A DNA stretch of 64,000 nucleotides from Benincasa hispida (Eukaryota > Streptophyta > Magnoliopsida > Cucurbitales > Cucurbitaceae). Numbering within the stretch: the stretch's first letter is position 1; each line of letters opens with the position of its first letter. Both the position numbers and the translations under genes were made by a program. The notes beneath the pieces are model-generated. The model saw only the letters and a program-made list of their open reading frames with translations, did not search any database and was not told where the DNA came from. The stretch is from positions 2,930,524 through 2,994,523 of the forward strand of contig NC_052356.1 in the NCBI RefSeq assembly GCF_009727055.1, written 5' to 3'. This document shows, one piece after another, positions 35,964 to 46,999 of this stretch.

Positions 35964-38059
35964 CGCTCCAATTTCACAGTGACCAAAATACGCCATATAC
36001 ATTCAAACGCACAGTTATGCAAACAAACAGTAATTAATGGCATGCTTTGAACAAGAAATAACAAGGGACAGAGTTCCCATACCAGTTGAAGACGGTCCTC
36101 AAAGTTTGGAACTCAACACAGCAGAAGACCTCTACCCGATCAACCAATGCCCAGCAGATGCATCGATTACAGCAGCAGCGGGGACGACACTACCAGAAAA
36201 GAGCCCCAGGTATTCTCAGAGTGAGCACCCAAAGTGTGGCCTTTGGTGAGTTTGGTAGAGGTAAGAGGAAGAACCGATCTTGTAGGCGATAAGCAAGTGG
36301 GAGAGAATAAGAAGCTATCGCATAGCAAAATGCTTAGCGCTTAGAAGAAACTACACGATCGTGTAGATTTTACTGAACGATCGTTTAGAAAACAGTAGGC
36401 GATCATTGAGCAAACACGACACACTATACGATCGTTTGGGAAAGCTAACCGATCATTTAGGACTAAATGTGCGATCGTTTAGGTGCTAGGTAGGCGATCG
36501 TTTAGGCGCAAGGTATGCAATCGTTTAGACGCTGAGCGACTATAGTATATGCTCTCGATTTACTCAAGCGATCATTTACGTTTTCACACCAATGCAACCT
36601 TCGATCTTTTTTTTTCTTTTTTTTTATCTTTTCAAAATGAAACAAATTTCATTTTTATTCATCGGTTACAATAACCGACGTTGTTCCCACTAATGCACAT
36701 CCGAGCGAGATTTTGGGTTAATTATCATATAATTAACCAATTAAATTATTAATAAATATAATCATATTATATTTTTACCCTATAGTTTGATATCACATAT
36801 CTACTATAGAAATTTCTCCTCTACTTGATATAAATCATATTTATATCCAATTTTCTCTCAAATAATGTATCTCATACATTTAGCCAATTATATCATATAT
36901 AATTAACTAGTCCAATTATATCATATATAATCGAATTTCCTCTTGTCAATTTGAACATTTTAAATTAACCCAAACATTGATTCTCGACTTTATCCAAGCT
37001 ACCTAGGGGACCTAATCGACCTGTGGCTCGAAGCTCCAACAGTCCGTGAATAGCTGACTAAACTCTTTAGCCACGAGATCCACCATACGTTAACTGTCAG
37101 ACATTCCACTTAAGACCAACAGCTGAACTCTTCTTACCACAGATGTATTTTTGTGTCCATCGGATATAACCAATCATGAGTACGATGACCCTTCACAGGT
37201 GCTCGTAAGTACAACTGGGCCAAATTGCTGTTTGTCCCTGTAGTTACATCTCACTCCTTAAGTACCACTAATTCCTCTAATGAACAATACAACATAGTCC
37301 AACTATGTTTGAACACCTCTTGGGCCAAGAGAATGTGTGTGGCGCCACATTGTTCAAGCTTCGGAATCAATCGTTAAGGGAGTTATCTATCTACTTACCC
37401 TTACCTCGGGGAAGGAGTGAATTCTATCTTGTGTAGTTGAGTTCCCAGCTCCCAAATCAGAAGAATCCCCAAAATGATAGGTTTGAATCGGCGACCTGGT
37501 CCCTCGCACCCATACAAATCAAAGAACCGACCTCAATAGCAGGAGTTCTCAACTCACTCAGGATTGAGGTCATGTTACCTATGGTCATCCTAGTGAAGTG
37601 AAGTCTCTGTCATGAACAGTGTTATATAACGAGACGTTAACACTTCGAGGTTAAGTCTTATACAAACTATTTGTATAGGACGTCCCCGCTCACATGTCCC
37701 TAACACGAATGATCAGGATCAGACCATCTGTGACAAGTTACAACACTTGTGACCATTCCACAAAGCAAGCCGCATCTGTAGCGTTACCAGGATAAGGTTT
37801 CCCACCATATCCATATACTACAGACCAATTTAGTTATCACTCAAGACATGATCCACGTGTATGTCACCACATACATGCTTGAGTTACATATAGATAACCA
37901 GGGATTTTAAGTTTATTGGTTTGTGGTAAAGCAAATAAAACATGCAACTAAGCAAAATACAAGATGTGAAGTAAAATATCATATATTATACAACACAAGC
38001 GTTCGTACAAACTGTTTACAAACTACAGAACACGAGACTTTAGGGCATCAACCCCAACA
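35964..38059 (-). repeat. 5' LTR of the copia element (inner end missing)
   Basis: Closely matches 23886-26010 over its whole length. It begins at 38059 and its last ~40 bp are replaced by gypsy sequence at 35963. It carries the same CGATCG array at 36356-36578. The flanking CAAAC at 38060-38064 pairs with the one at 23881-23885. Confidence 0.87.
36356..36578. repeat. Phased CGATCG array in the copia 5' LTR
   Basis: Cores start at 36356, 36378, 36400, 36429, 36450, 36472, 36495, 36518, 36540 and 36569. The steps (22, 22, 29, 21, 22, 23, 23, 22, 29) are identical to those in the 3' LTR. Several cores differ by point changes from their partners (CGATCA against CAATCG, for instance) while the spacing is kept. 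Confidence 0.9.
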
Positions 38060-38702
38060 CAAACATTTCAAGACTTGCAAAAAAATCATGAAACCTGAGC
38101 AGAAGCTTTTAACTAGTCCCATGATACTGTTATTGTAACGACCGGATCCTTACATATTATGGTCCGACCGCTACGACATGCATACTTAGACATTTCTATC
38201 ATGAGATGAGTTTTGACAAAAATCTCAAAAGAACATATCTAAGATTTTATTAATTAGGTAGAAAACTATATAAAAAGTTTATTTTACAAAACACCAAGAT
38301 CCATAAAACATTAGCGTAGTGATACAAAAATGTATATGCCTATAATAATGAGTTTGATGGTTGGCCATTTGAGCGACGTCCAGTTCTGCCACCTACGCTG
38401 TGTCCTTACTACAAAGTTTGTAAAAATAGGATGAGTATATAATATACCCAGTAAGTAGTTCTCACATAGGGTAGTGACCAAATGCACAATCACATGTAAC
38501 ATGTTCTGAAAACATATGATTGGGACCGAAAACATATAATGACATGTGGTGGTCGGTTATGCTTCTAACGTAAATTTCTCCGCCCTGATAGGAAGATGAG
38601 GACTTAGGCGGAAACTAACCCATCTGATGATTAGCGTGTTATGAAGTCAGTAGGGCCAGAGTCGCATCCAACATCAACCATTAACATAAATGTAAGATTG
38701 GA

Positions 38703-38862
38703 CTAGAGGGGTGCAACCATACATACCCTGTTACTCCCTAGCATAATCTTGACATAGAATTGGGTCTAGAGGGGTGCAACCATACATACCCTGTTAGTCC
38801 CTAGCATAATCTTGACATAGAATTGGGTCTAGAGGGGTGCAACCATACATGCCCTACTAGCC
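38703..38862. repeat. 63-bp tandem repeat, about 2.5 copies
   Basis: CTAGAGGGGTGCAACCATAC starts at 38703, 38766 and 38829, exact steps of 63 bp. The first two copies are nearly identical; the third diverges after CATGCCCTA. Confidence 0.95.
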
Positions 38863-39469
38863 CTAGAAGCATAACCTTTATCTAATTCAAATTTAATCTT
38901 ATGAACAAACATAATGCATGGGGTCCCTTGTCGATAAACGTATTTTAAACATGTAATGCAACATAACAATAGCATAATTATGCAACATATTAAAAGTACT
39001 CTACCATGAAACACTTAAAGAGAGGGTGAGATAAACTACTTACCTTGACTGCGATCCTAGTTATTCCTTATTATTCCTTATGGTTTAATCAGTAGAGCTT
39101 TCTCTCTTAAATTAGAAGGAAATTTGGGCAGCACTTCCCTTGCGTTTGCTCCTTCTAACTAACAGAATTACTTCACTCTTTTCACACGATTTTTACTACT
39201 GAGTTTTGTTTGAGAATCCGTTTAACTTCGAGCCTAAAGCCTCCTATTTATAGTCGTTTCCAGCTCTTCTCTGTATGACAACTCATCCTACACCTGGCTT
39301 CTTTAAAATTACTTAAGTTTAAGATTTCTCTTAATAAGACACCTACTTTTGGCTAACGTTTGCCCTTACGTCATCTACCTTTGTTTGTATTCCATTTTAG
39401 GGTTCTCCATGTATAATCTATAAGATCGTGGCCAAATTCAGCGCATAATCCACGCTTCTGTCTAAATCT

Positions 39470-39740
39470 CGCTCTTTCTGTTCTCAGAATCTCACTCTCT
39501 CGAGCTTTCTCGCTGGTTTGGCTCTCGTGATTCTCGCTCTCGCTGGCTTGGCTCTCGTCGCTCTCGCTCTCACTCTCGTTGTCTCACTGAGAATCCCGTT
39601 CTCTCCACTCTCGCTCTCTTCAATTTTCTCTTAAATCTCACTCTCTCCACTCTCGCTCTCTCTAATTTCCTCTTCATTCTCGCTCTCTCCAATTTTCTCT
39701 CCAATCTCACTAGTTTTCACGCGTGGGTTGCCGCCACTGC
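39470..39740. repeat. Degenerate CTCGCTCTC repeat
   Basis: A pyrimidine-rich run built from CTCGCTCTC, CTCACTCTC and TTTCTCTC words, with GCTGGTTTGGCTCTCGT and GCTGGCTTGGCTCTCGT as a near-duplicate pair. It lies on the U3 side of the minus-strand TATA at 39245. Confidence 0.7.
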
Positions 39741-40269
39741 TTGTGGATTCCACTTCCCCTTTTTAACTCTTTCAAATTTTAAGAGTATATGGGCAATTAA
39801 TTCACCTCCAATTCTTCCAATGAGCAGTGCCCAAACAAAAAGTTATCTACTGCCCTTTGTCTCCTGAATTAGCTAACGTCCAACTTTAAATTAATCCTCC
39901 CTGATTCTGCCCCCTTATTCATTATTTTTGGATAAGTAATAAATTTCTTATTTTTTTTCCAATTCTAACTTTCCATCCGATTTTCCTATTAAGTTTATAT
40001 ATTTTTCATTCTTAATTATATATTTTATTTGTTTTCCTACTTTCTAAATTAAGGTTAGAGTATACATTTACCACTCCTTTAAATAAAATTTCGTCCTGGT
40101 TAACATTTGACATTTAATTTCTTGTAGTGTATGTGTACAAATTTGGGTTGTTAATTCTTCCTGTCATGTGCTGATAAATCCATCCCTTTGCCTAAAAATA
40201 TATTACATTAAAGGGTGAATTTAAAAATATCAGTAAGTAGCCCCACTATCTAAGGGGATCGAATCCCAA

Positions 40270-41035
40270 CTAAAACATGTTTGCTTTGATTCTCCCTTAG
40301 ATTAAAAAAAAAAAAAATCAGAATATGAAAACCTAAATTACAGAACAAACACACATACTATAATTTTCTAGGTTAAACAGATATGAGAAAAGAACACAAT
40401 ACCTTCGAAGAACTCTTTTTTAGTCTTTCACTTCTTCCAACTGGTCGATCTCCTCCAACTGGTTAAACATGCATAAAACGGAAGCTAACAGAATCAAGAA
40501 GGTTTCAGAATTTATAACCTTTGTAGAATTCCTCTAAATCCTTGCTAATTCCACGAATTTGATCTTTAAATCTTCAGTAGACCACCAAGAGAATCTTATC
40601 TACTCTTCTCAGCCTTGGATTTGAGTGGTGGGACTCTAAAGTAGAAGGGAATTGGAGATGGATTGGAGAGGGTTTGAGAGAAAAAACTTTTTGCAGAATT
40701 TTTCAAAATTCTGATTGCATGATCCCCAAATTTCAGAAATTTGAAGTATTTATTCATTTGATTCATGCAAGCACTACAAGTATCAGCTGATGACACTTCA
40801 ATTAGCATTATCCAAGTGGGCTAGGAGTTAATATATGGATTAATCTACTCAAAAGCTAATTTTTTGGGATAAATCCATTTTGACAATTTAAAACCCTTTT
40901 TAAATTCTAATTTATTCATTTTATCAAATTAAAAAAAAATTAAATCTAATTTAAATTCAATTTCTAAAATTAATTTCTTCTTTTAAAATGAATTTAATTT
41001 AATTAATTAATTAAAAAAATTTAATTAATTAAATA
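40270..41035 (-). mobile_element. Possible copia LTR end fragment
   Basis: On the minus strand the stretch resembles the downstream half of the copia LTRs here (a CCAAGGCTGAGAAGAG region, a GAAGATTTAAAGATC region and a TTATAACCTTTGTAGAA region). It is AT-rich toward 41035 (ATTTAATTAATTAATT). No end or target duplication was found, so this is only a resemblance in layout. Confidence 0.35.
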
Positions 41036-41575
41036 TCCTCAAGTATCTTAGGAGAACGAGGAACTACGTGCTCATATATGGAAGTAAGGATTTGATCCTT
41101 ACGGGATATACTGACTTCGATTTTCAGACCAATATAAACTTTAGAAGGTCTACTTCGGGATCGGTGTTCACTCTAAATAGAGGAGCAATAGTATGGAGAA
41201 GTATTAAGTAGAGTTGCATTCCAGACTCCACAGTGGAAGCAGAATATGTTGCTTCTTGTGAAGCAACCAAGGAAGTAGTATGACTTAGGAAGTGCCTAAA
41301 TGATCTAGAAGTTGTTCCAGACATGCGTTTGCCAATCACTTTGTATTGCAATAACAGTGGGACAGTAGCGAACTCCAAAGAACTTAGAAGCCATAAGCGC
41401 GGATAACATATTAAGCACAAATATCATCTCATCAGAGAGATTGTGCTAAGAGGAGACGTTATTGTGAGACAAATAGCGTCTGAGGACAATCTTGCTGATT
41501 CGTTTACAAAGGCCCTCCCGGCTAATATTTTCAAGGGTCACCTACAGAGTTTAGGAGTACGGGTAGAATAAATAG
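41036..41575 (+). pseudogene. Copia reverse transcriptase tail and RNase H, broken
   Basis: Plus-strand reading gives LKYLRRTRNYV (with frame breaks), EAEYVASCEATKEVV, a TGA where Trp is expected, LRKCLNDLEVVPDM, ITLYCNNSGTVANSKELRSH, a second stop, then KYHLIREIVLRGDVIV and ADSFTKALPANIFKGH. This is the C-terminal RNase H part of a copia polyprotein, closely similar to 26113-26737 of the large element. The upstream polyprotein is missing. It ends just before the polypurine tract of the next LTR. Confidence 0.8.
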
Positions 41576-41591
41576 GGCAAGTGGGAGAAAT
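41576..41591 (+). other. Copia polypurine tract
   Basis: GGCAAGTGGGAGAAAT directly before TGTGGGTATAGG, the usual junction between copia coding end and 3' LTR. Confidence 0.75.
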
Positions 41592-43500
41592 TGTGGGTAT
41601 AGGATGCCCTCGTTTATTGTATTTAATTTTCTCTCACAGCACGTAACTTTGTTGTAACCCACTAGGAGTTTTAGTCCAAGTGAGAGTTTATCGGGTTGTA
41701 TGTCTTAAAACTCGTCGTTTTGTAAACAGTAAACATATATGAAGTTTATTCAAACAAGTGTTGTTGATTGTTTAATAACTCTAAACCCAATAAACTACGA
41801 ACCATTGGCTATTGTCACGAATATTTAGACTTAATGTGGAGACATAAACTTGATCAAGGTCGAGTAAAATAGCCTAAATCGTCTATAGTACTTGGACTAG
41901 GTTGGGTACTTATTTCTGGAGATACTATTGAATACAGCTCGCTTTATGATTGTTACAAATGTTGTAAAGTGTCATAAACGATGTGATCGGTTTGTTCATA
42001 TAGAGACATGTGAGCAGGGGTGTTCTACACGATGAGATTGTGTAAGACAGACCACAAAATAATCACTATTACGTATTAACACTGTTTACTATTAACGCTG
42101 ATTAATTTCACTTCTTAATGACCATGATAACTTGATCTGAATCCTGAGTTGTCTATGAACTCCTGTTTATTCGCGATTGTCCCTTAACCTACATAGGTGA
42201 GGGTAAGCTCAACATCGTTGCTCAATGTGCCTCATATTTCAGGGATAAGATCGGGTAGATGGCTGGAGATATAGAATTTGCAAGATGGAATTCACTCCTA
42301 CCTTTTTTAGTGATAGTAGAAAGGTTGTTCCCTTAAGGATTGATCTCGATTCTTGAACAAGGGGCCCCATCCTCTCATTGACTTGATAGGGAATGGATTT
42401 AGTGATTATGATCCTAAACCAATTGTTCATTAGAGGGACAGTGGTACTTAAGAAGAAAAGATGTAACTCAGGGGTATTTCGGTATTTGACCTAGCTGAGG
42501 TTACGAACAACCTGTGAATGATCAACTTATTGATGATGGTTATATCAAATGGACACATAATATATCTACAGTAAGGGGAATGCACCTATAGGCTATAGTG
42601 GACAGTCCCGTTAGTTAACGAATGTTGATTAACTAGGTTAAAGAGTTTGACCGTTTAGTCTTGGATCGTTGGAGCCTATGATTTGTAGGTCCATCGGGTC
42701 TCCTTACTAGCTCAATATGGACAAAATTGAAGAACTAGGTGAAGTAAGAATTTGAAATGTTCAAATTCGGATTTTAAGGAAAATTGTATTTTATATGAGA
42801 CATAATTTACAATTAAATAATTTATTTATTAATTAATTATTTTTTGAGAGTATACTTGATCATGAAAGTGTTTTTTAAACTTGATTAATGTGATTAATCA
42901 AAGCTAGGTGTCATAAACAATTTAATATGTTATATTAAATTTATTTATTTTATTTAATTGAAATTGTTTTAATTAAATAATTTCTAAATTTGAAAAATTG
43001 TATTTCATTTTTTTAATAAAAATTTAGTTAGTGGAAAAATTCAATTGTTGAATTTTTCCACTAATCAAGTGGACTTTGAAGTGACACTTCCCAAGCTTGA
43101 CACGTAGAGATTACATGCTAGTAGAGTTTGGGGTAGAAGACATGTAAAATGGGATTTTGCATTTGTTTTCTCTATAAATGGCTTTATTTTTTAAATTTGC
43201 AAGACTAATGCTTCCACAAATTTTGACCTAAACTCTTCCACCTTAACTCTCCTTTACCCTCCTTCTTTCTATAGTGAAATTCCCTTATTTTCACTAACAA
43301 AACGGTCCCACCACCGTGTTTTTCAACTAGAGAATAGCGAGGATTTACTGTTGATGGTGTCGTTCGTGCACGGGAGAGGAAGTTGCAATGGAGTCTTCAA
43401 AGGTTATATTTTCTATCCCTTTTGCATGCTTACTCTTGTTTTTATTGCAATTAGAATGTTGTCGATTTCATCGCTTATGTTCCATCAGTATTATAGGAGT
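41592..43500 (+). repeat. Copia 3' LTR (right end truncated)
   Basis: Starts TGTGGGTATAGGATGCCC after the polypurine tract. It keeps the landmarks of this LTR type: a AACCCAATAAACTACG run near 41790, TGTGAGCAGGGGTGTTC near 42010, GATCGTTGGAGCC near 42665 and CTTCAAAGGTTATATTTTC near 43396. The last part is cut near 43500, where another LTR starts in mid-sequence. Confidence 0.7.
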
Positions 43501-45137
43501 AAAACAATAATTTTAACCCAGTTATTACTACGAATGACCTGTGAATTATCAACTTACTGATCATGGTTAAATCAAGTAGATAGAAATATATCTATAGTGA
43601 GAAAAGTGTAGCTTCTGGGCTTTAGTGGAGTGACCCGATAATTAATGAATGTTGATTAATTTGGTTTAAAGAGTTTAGCCAATTAATCTTGGATCGTTGG
43701 AGCTCATGATCTGTAGGTCCGTTTGGTCCCTCTACTAGCTTATAAATGGAATAAACCCTAGAATAGCATGATGAGAGAATTTGAAATGTTCAAATTTGAA
43801 TTAAGGGAATTGTTAATTATATATGATATAATTAAACGTTTAATTATCGAATTAAACGAAATTGGAAAGTTGGAGAATATTTAAATATGATTTAAATATT
43901 AATTTCATGAATAAGGATTCATGTTTATAATTGGTGTATCGTTAATTTAATATTTGATAATAAATTAATTAATTAAATTGATTAAAAATAATTTTATTTT
44001 AAAATTAATTTTGGTTAAAATTACTTATTTAAATATTAATTATTGAATTAATATTTAATAATAAAATTGTTTTTAAAATTTGAATTGATTTTATATTAAA
44101 AAAAATTCAGTTTAATCCAATTTGGATGAAAGTGGGTTTCTCCCACTTCTTCCTGTTGGGGTTGATGCCCTAAATCTCGTAGGGTCCTATAGTTTGTAAA
44201 CACTTGTATGAACAAACATTCTGTGATTTATAATATATGATATTTTATTCACTTGTCTATGAAATATTTGATATTTTAGTTGCATTAACCATAAGCCAAT
44301 AAACTAAGATCCATGGTTATCGTTGTAACTTAAAATGTGAAGACATACAAGTAGATCGTGTTTTAAGTGATAAACTAAATGGTCTGTAGTATATGGATAA
44401 GGTTGGATACCTTATCCTGGTGACACTACGAGTATGGCCCGCTTTGTAGGTGTTACAAATGTAATAGACATGCGAGCGAGGATATTCTATACAAAGAAGT
44501 TTGTATAAGACTGGACAACGAAATATTTAGTCTCTTTATATAACGTTGTTCATAATTGAGACTTTCATTTCACTAAGATAACCATAGGTAACATGACCTT
44601 AACCTGAGTGAGTTGTGAACTTCTACCTATGAGGCCGGTCCTTTGATTTGCATGGGTGAGAGTGGCCAGATCGCCGACTCAACAAGCCTACCATTTTAGA
44701 GATTCGTCTGATTGAGGAGCTGGGAACTCAGCTACATAAGATGGAATTCACTCCTTCCCCGAAGCAGGGGAAAGTAGATAAATTGCTCCCTTAAAGGGCT
44801 GATTTCGGGTCTTGAACAATGTGGCACCACACCCTCTCTTGACCCAAGAGGGTTTTAGTCATAGTGGGACTATGATCTATTGTTCATTAGAGGAATCAGT
44901 GGTATTGAAGAAGTTGAGTGTAACTACAGGGGAAAAACGGTAAAATGGTCCAGCTGTACTTACGAGAAATTTGTGAAGGGTCATCGTAATTGTTGATTGG
45001 TTATTATCCAATGGACACAGAAATATATTTGTAGTGCGAAGAGTGTAGCTGTCGATCTTTAGTGGAGTATCCGGCAGTTAACGGATGGTGGATAATGTGA
45101 TTAAAGAGTTTAATCAGTTATTCACTATCGTTGGAGC

Positions 45138-45472
45138 TAAGGGGTGGAATCGGTTCGGTTCGGTTTGGTTTGATGGTTAAACCGAACCAAATCACTTTTG
45201 TTTATACATGAAACTGAACGCACCATTTATGCGGTTCGAACCGAACTGGTTCAATTAAGTTCGATTCGATCTCATATATTTATATTTAAACGGTTTGGTT
45301 CGGTTTAGAAATCGGTTTTCAAGATTTGAATTGAACCGAACCGTTTAAATTTGATTTAAACAACCGAATGAACCGCATCGAACCGAAAAATTCAATTTTG
45401 CTTATAAATAGGTTCGGTTCGATTCGATTTTGCAATTCGGTTCGGTTTGAGCAGTTTTTTTGTCCACTTCTA
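45138..45472. mobile_element. hAT-like MITE, 335 bp, with 8-bp target duplication
   Basis: Bounded by TAAGGGGTGG and CCACTTCTA, degenerate inverted ends of the TAGGGGTG class. Flanked by GTTGGAGC at 45130-45137 and 45473-45480. The flanking sequence joins to the GATCGTTGGAGC motif conserved in the other copia LTRs, which confirms the insertion. Inside are inward-facing subterminal repeats of CGGTTCGGTTT and AAACCGAACC. No transposase. It has the same architecture as the element at 11215-11587 but a different repeat word. Confidence 0.9.
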
Positions 45473-46019
45473 GTTGGAGCTTCAAGCTACAGGTCCATAA
45501 GATCCCCTTGTACCTCAATGGATTTAAGTTGAGAATCAGTTTTTGGGTTAATTTAAAATGTTCAAATAATAAAAGAGAATTTGATTATATATGATATCAT
45601 TAAATTAATTCAATTATATATAATATAATTAATATAATGTATTTGATACATTAATGTTTATTGGAAGAACTAATATTTGAATATGATTCAAATATATTTT
45701 TTATGAATAAGATTCATAGTTATTAAATTTAATATAAATATGATTTATATTAAATACCATAAATAAAGAAAAAGAACTATGGTTTATATATTGTATATGA
45801 TGCAATATTAAAATTATAGGTTATAAATATAATATGATAATTAGTTATCATATTCATTTATGTTTATTAATTATTTGATAATTAAATTTCTTTTTCTCCA
45901 TAATCACTCTTAGTGGGTAGTTATATGGTTTTATGGCAAATTTGGGATAAAATGAAATTGGATTTCGAAATCACACACGACTGACATTATTAGTAATCGT
46001 GTAAGAAAGTCTTACTATA

Positions 46020-46110
46020 CGATCACTTGAGAGACTACACGATCAAGTAGCTAGTCTATGCAATAGATTTTCTCATCTACACGATAGAATTGTTCGTTTA
46101 CTCGATCGTC
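46020..46110. repeat. Diverged CGATCG array in the solo LTR
   Basis: Cores at 46020 (CGATCA), 46040 (CGATCA), 46061 (CAATAG), 46082 (CGATAG) and 46103 (CGATCG) give steps of 20, 21, 21 and 21 bp. Several are preceded by CTACA. It occupies the part of the LTR corresponding to the arrays of the large copia element. Confidence 0.65.
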
Positions 46111-46999
46111 TTCCTCCTCCACACTAAACCTTCCCTTAAACCAAAATAAACCAGAGCCTACCACTTATGGATTCTCACACCGAGAATACCAAGATAATCT
46201 AGTGGTAGTGTCCATTTTGTTCGAAGATCGAGTTGCTACTTATTCGAGGAAGATCGAGTTGTTCGCTGCGTTCGTGAGCGAGTTTGATCAAGGGATTTAC
46301 TTAAAGAACAGTTCTTCAAAGGTATAATCTCTTATCCTTAGTTTTTGTTTCCAAAGCATGCTGTAATTTAAGTTCGTTGCATAATCTGTTCTGTATGACT
46401 GTAAATGTATGAGTTAATTCATAATGGGATTTGGACGATCCGCTTACGCTCAAAAGTCCTCTGTAATTAGAGTTCCTTCACTTCCACTCTCTCATCCACC
46501 TCCTAATTCCATTACATTATGAACTTCTTGGTGTGAAGTTATGCGATAGTTAGTTTGCATGTTGTTTTTCAATAAAAATCACTTTCATTCAACTGAGAAA
46601 AACTTATGCATGCAACTTGATTTTGACTCGAGGGAAAGGTTCTCTCAAGTTTCTTTGTCACAAATCTAAACATCTCAAAAACTTCCCTTAAAATTAACTC
46701 TCATTTTGGATCCCACCATCCAATCTAAGGTCCTAGAAGATAGTAGAGAAGATTAAGTTGTGGTCTGCAAGGTGTTCCAGAGGAGAATCGAGTTGGATTG
46801 AAGATTTGAAGAGTTCATCGAAGGTATATTTCAGAAACACTTTTTCCTTAATATGAACATGCTAGCTTGATGCTAAAATTAATGGAATTGGAGTGCTTAA
46901 GATCCAAATTGCTTCCACTTGTTGATTGTCAACACCAACATATACAGCATGTGTCCATTTGATCAATGTATTTTAATGTCTTGAATATAATGAATTTGA

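Larger units (their letters stand above)
23886..38059 (-). mobile_element. Large Ty1/copia element with a nested gypsy insertion
   Basis: Both ends are defined: the left LTR ends at 23886 next to CAAAC (23881-23885), and the right LTR begins TGTTGGGGTTGATGCCC at 38059 next to CAAAC (38060-38064), a perfect 5-bp target duplication. From right to left it holds the 5' LTR (38059-35964, missing about 40 bp at its inner end), a truncated gypsy element (35963-32073), a leader (32072-30098), a broken gag-pol (30097-26113), a polypurine tract and the 3' LTR (26010-23886). Without the gypsy piece it is about 10.3 kb. The two LTRs agree closely apart from a few indels. The element is dead as a coding unit. 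Confidence 0.88.
38137..40129. mobile_element. LTR-like block of uncertain family
   Basis: The left edge reads TGTAACGACCGGATCC (minus strand end GGATCCGGTCGTTACA), a form typical of gypsy LTR ends. A minus-strand TATAAATA lies at 39245-39252. It contains a 63-bp tandem repeat (38703-38862) and a CT-rich stretch (39470-39740). At 40118-40129 the minus strand reads CACTACAAGAAA, which resembles a CACTA-transposon end, but no partner end was found. No protein domain is present and the right boundary is not known. Confidence 0.4.
44154..46480 (+). mobile_element. Solo copia LTR with CTTCC target duplication
   Basis: Starts TGTTGGGGTTGATGCCC and ends AGTTCCTTCA, flanked by CTTCC at 44149-44153 and 46481-46485. 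It belongs to the family of the LTRs at 23886 and 35964 but is quite diverged. Its 2327 bp include a 335-bp hAT-like MITE and its 8-bp duplication, so the LTR itself is about 1984 bp. A solo LTR is the usual remnant of recombination between the two LTRs of an element. Confidence 0.92.
43505..46985 (+). repeat. Copia LTR fragment split by the solo LTR
   Basis: Two parts, 43505-44153 and 46481-46985, read on as one LTR once the solo LTR between them is removed. The left part starts in the middle of an LTR (ACGAATGACCTGTGAATTAT, compare about 42505). The right part carries the TTCATCGAAGGTATATTTC region typical of the LTR's downstream third. No coding sequence. Confidence 0.6.

Noticed and set aside
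35964..38059. Independent solo copia LTR inserted into gypsy sequence
   Set aside because: Its outer flank CAAAC matches the flank at 23881-23885 and not its own inner flank, so it is the 5' LTR of the large element.
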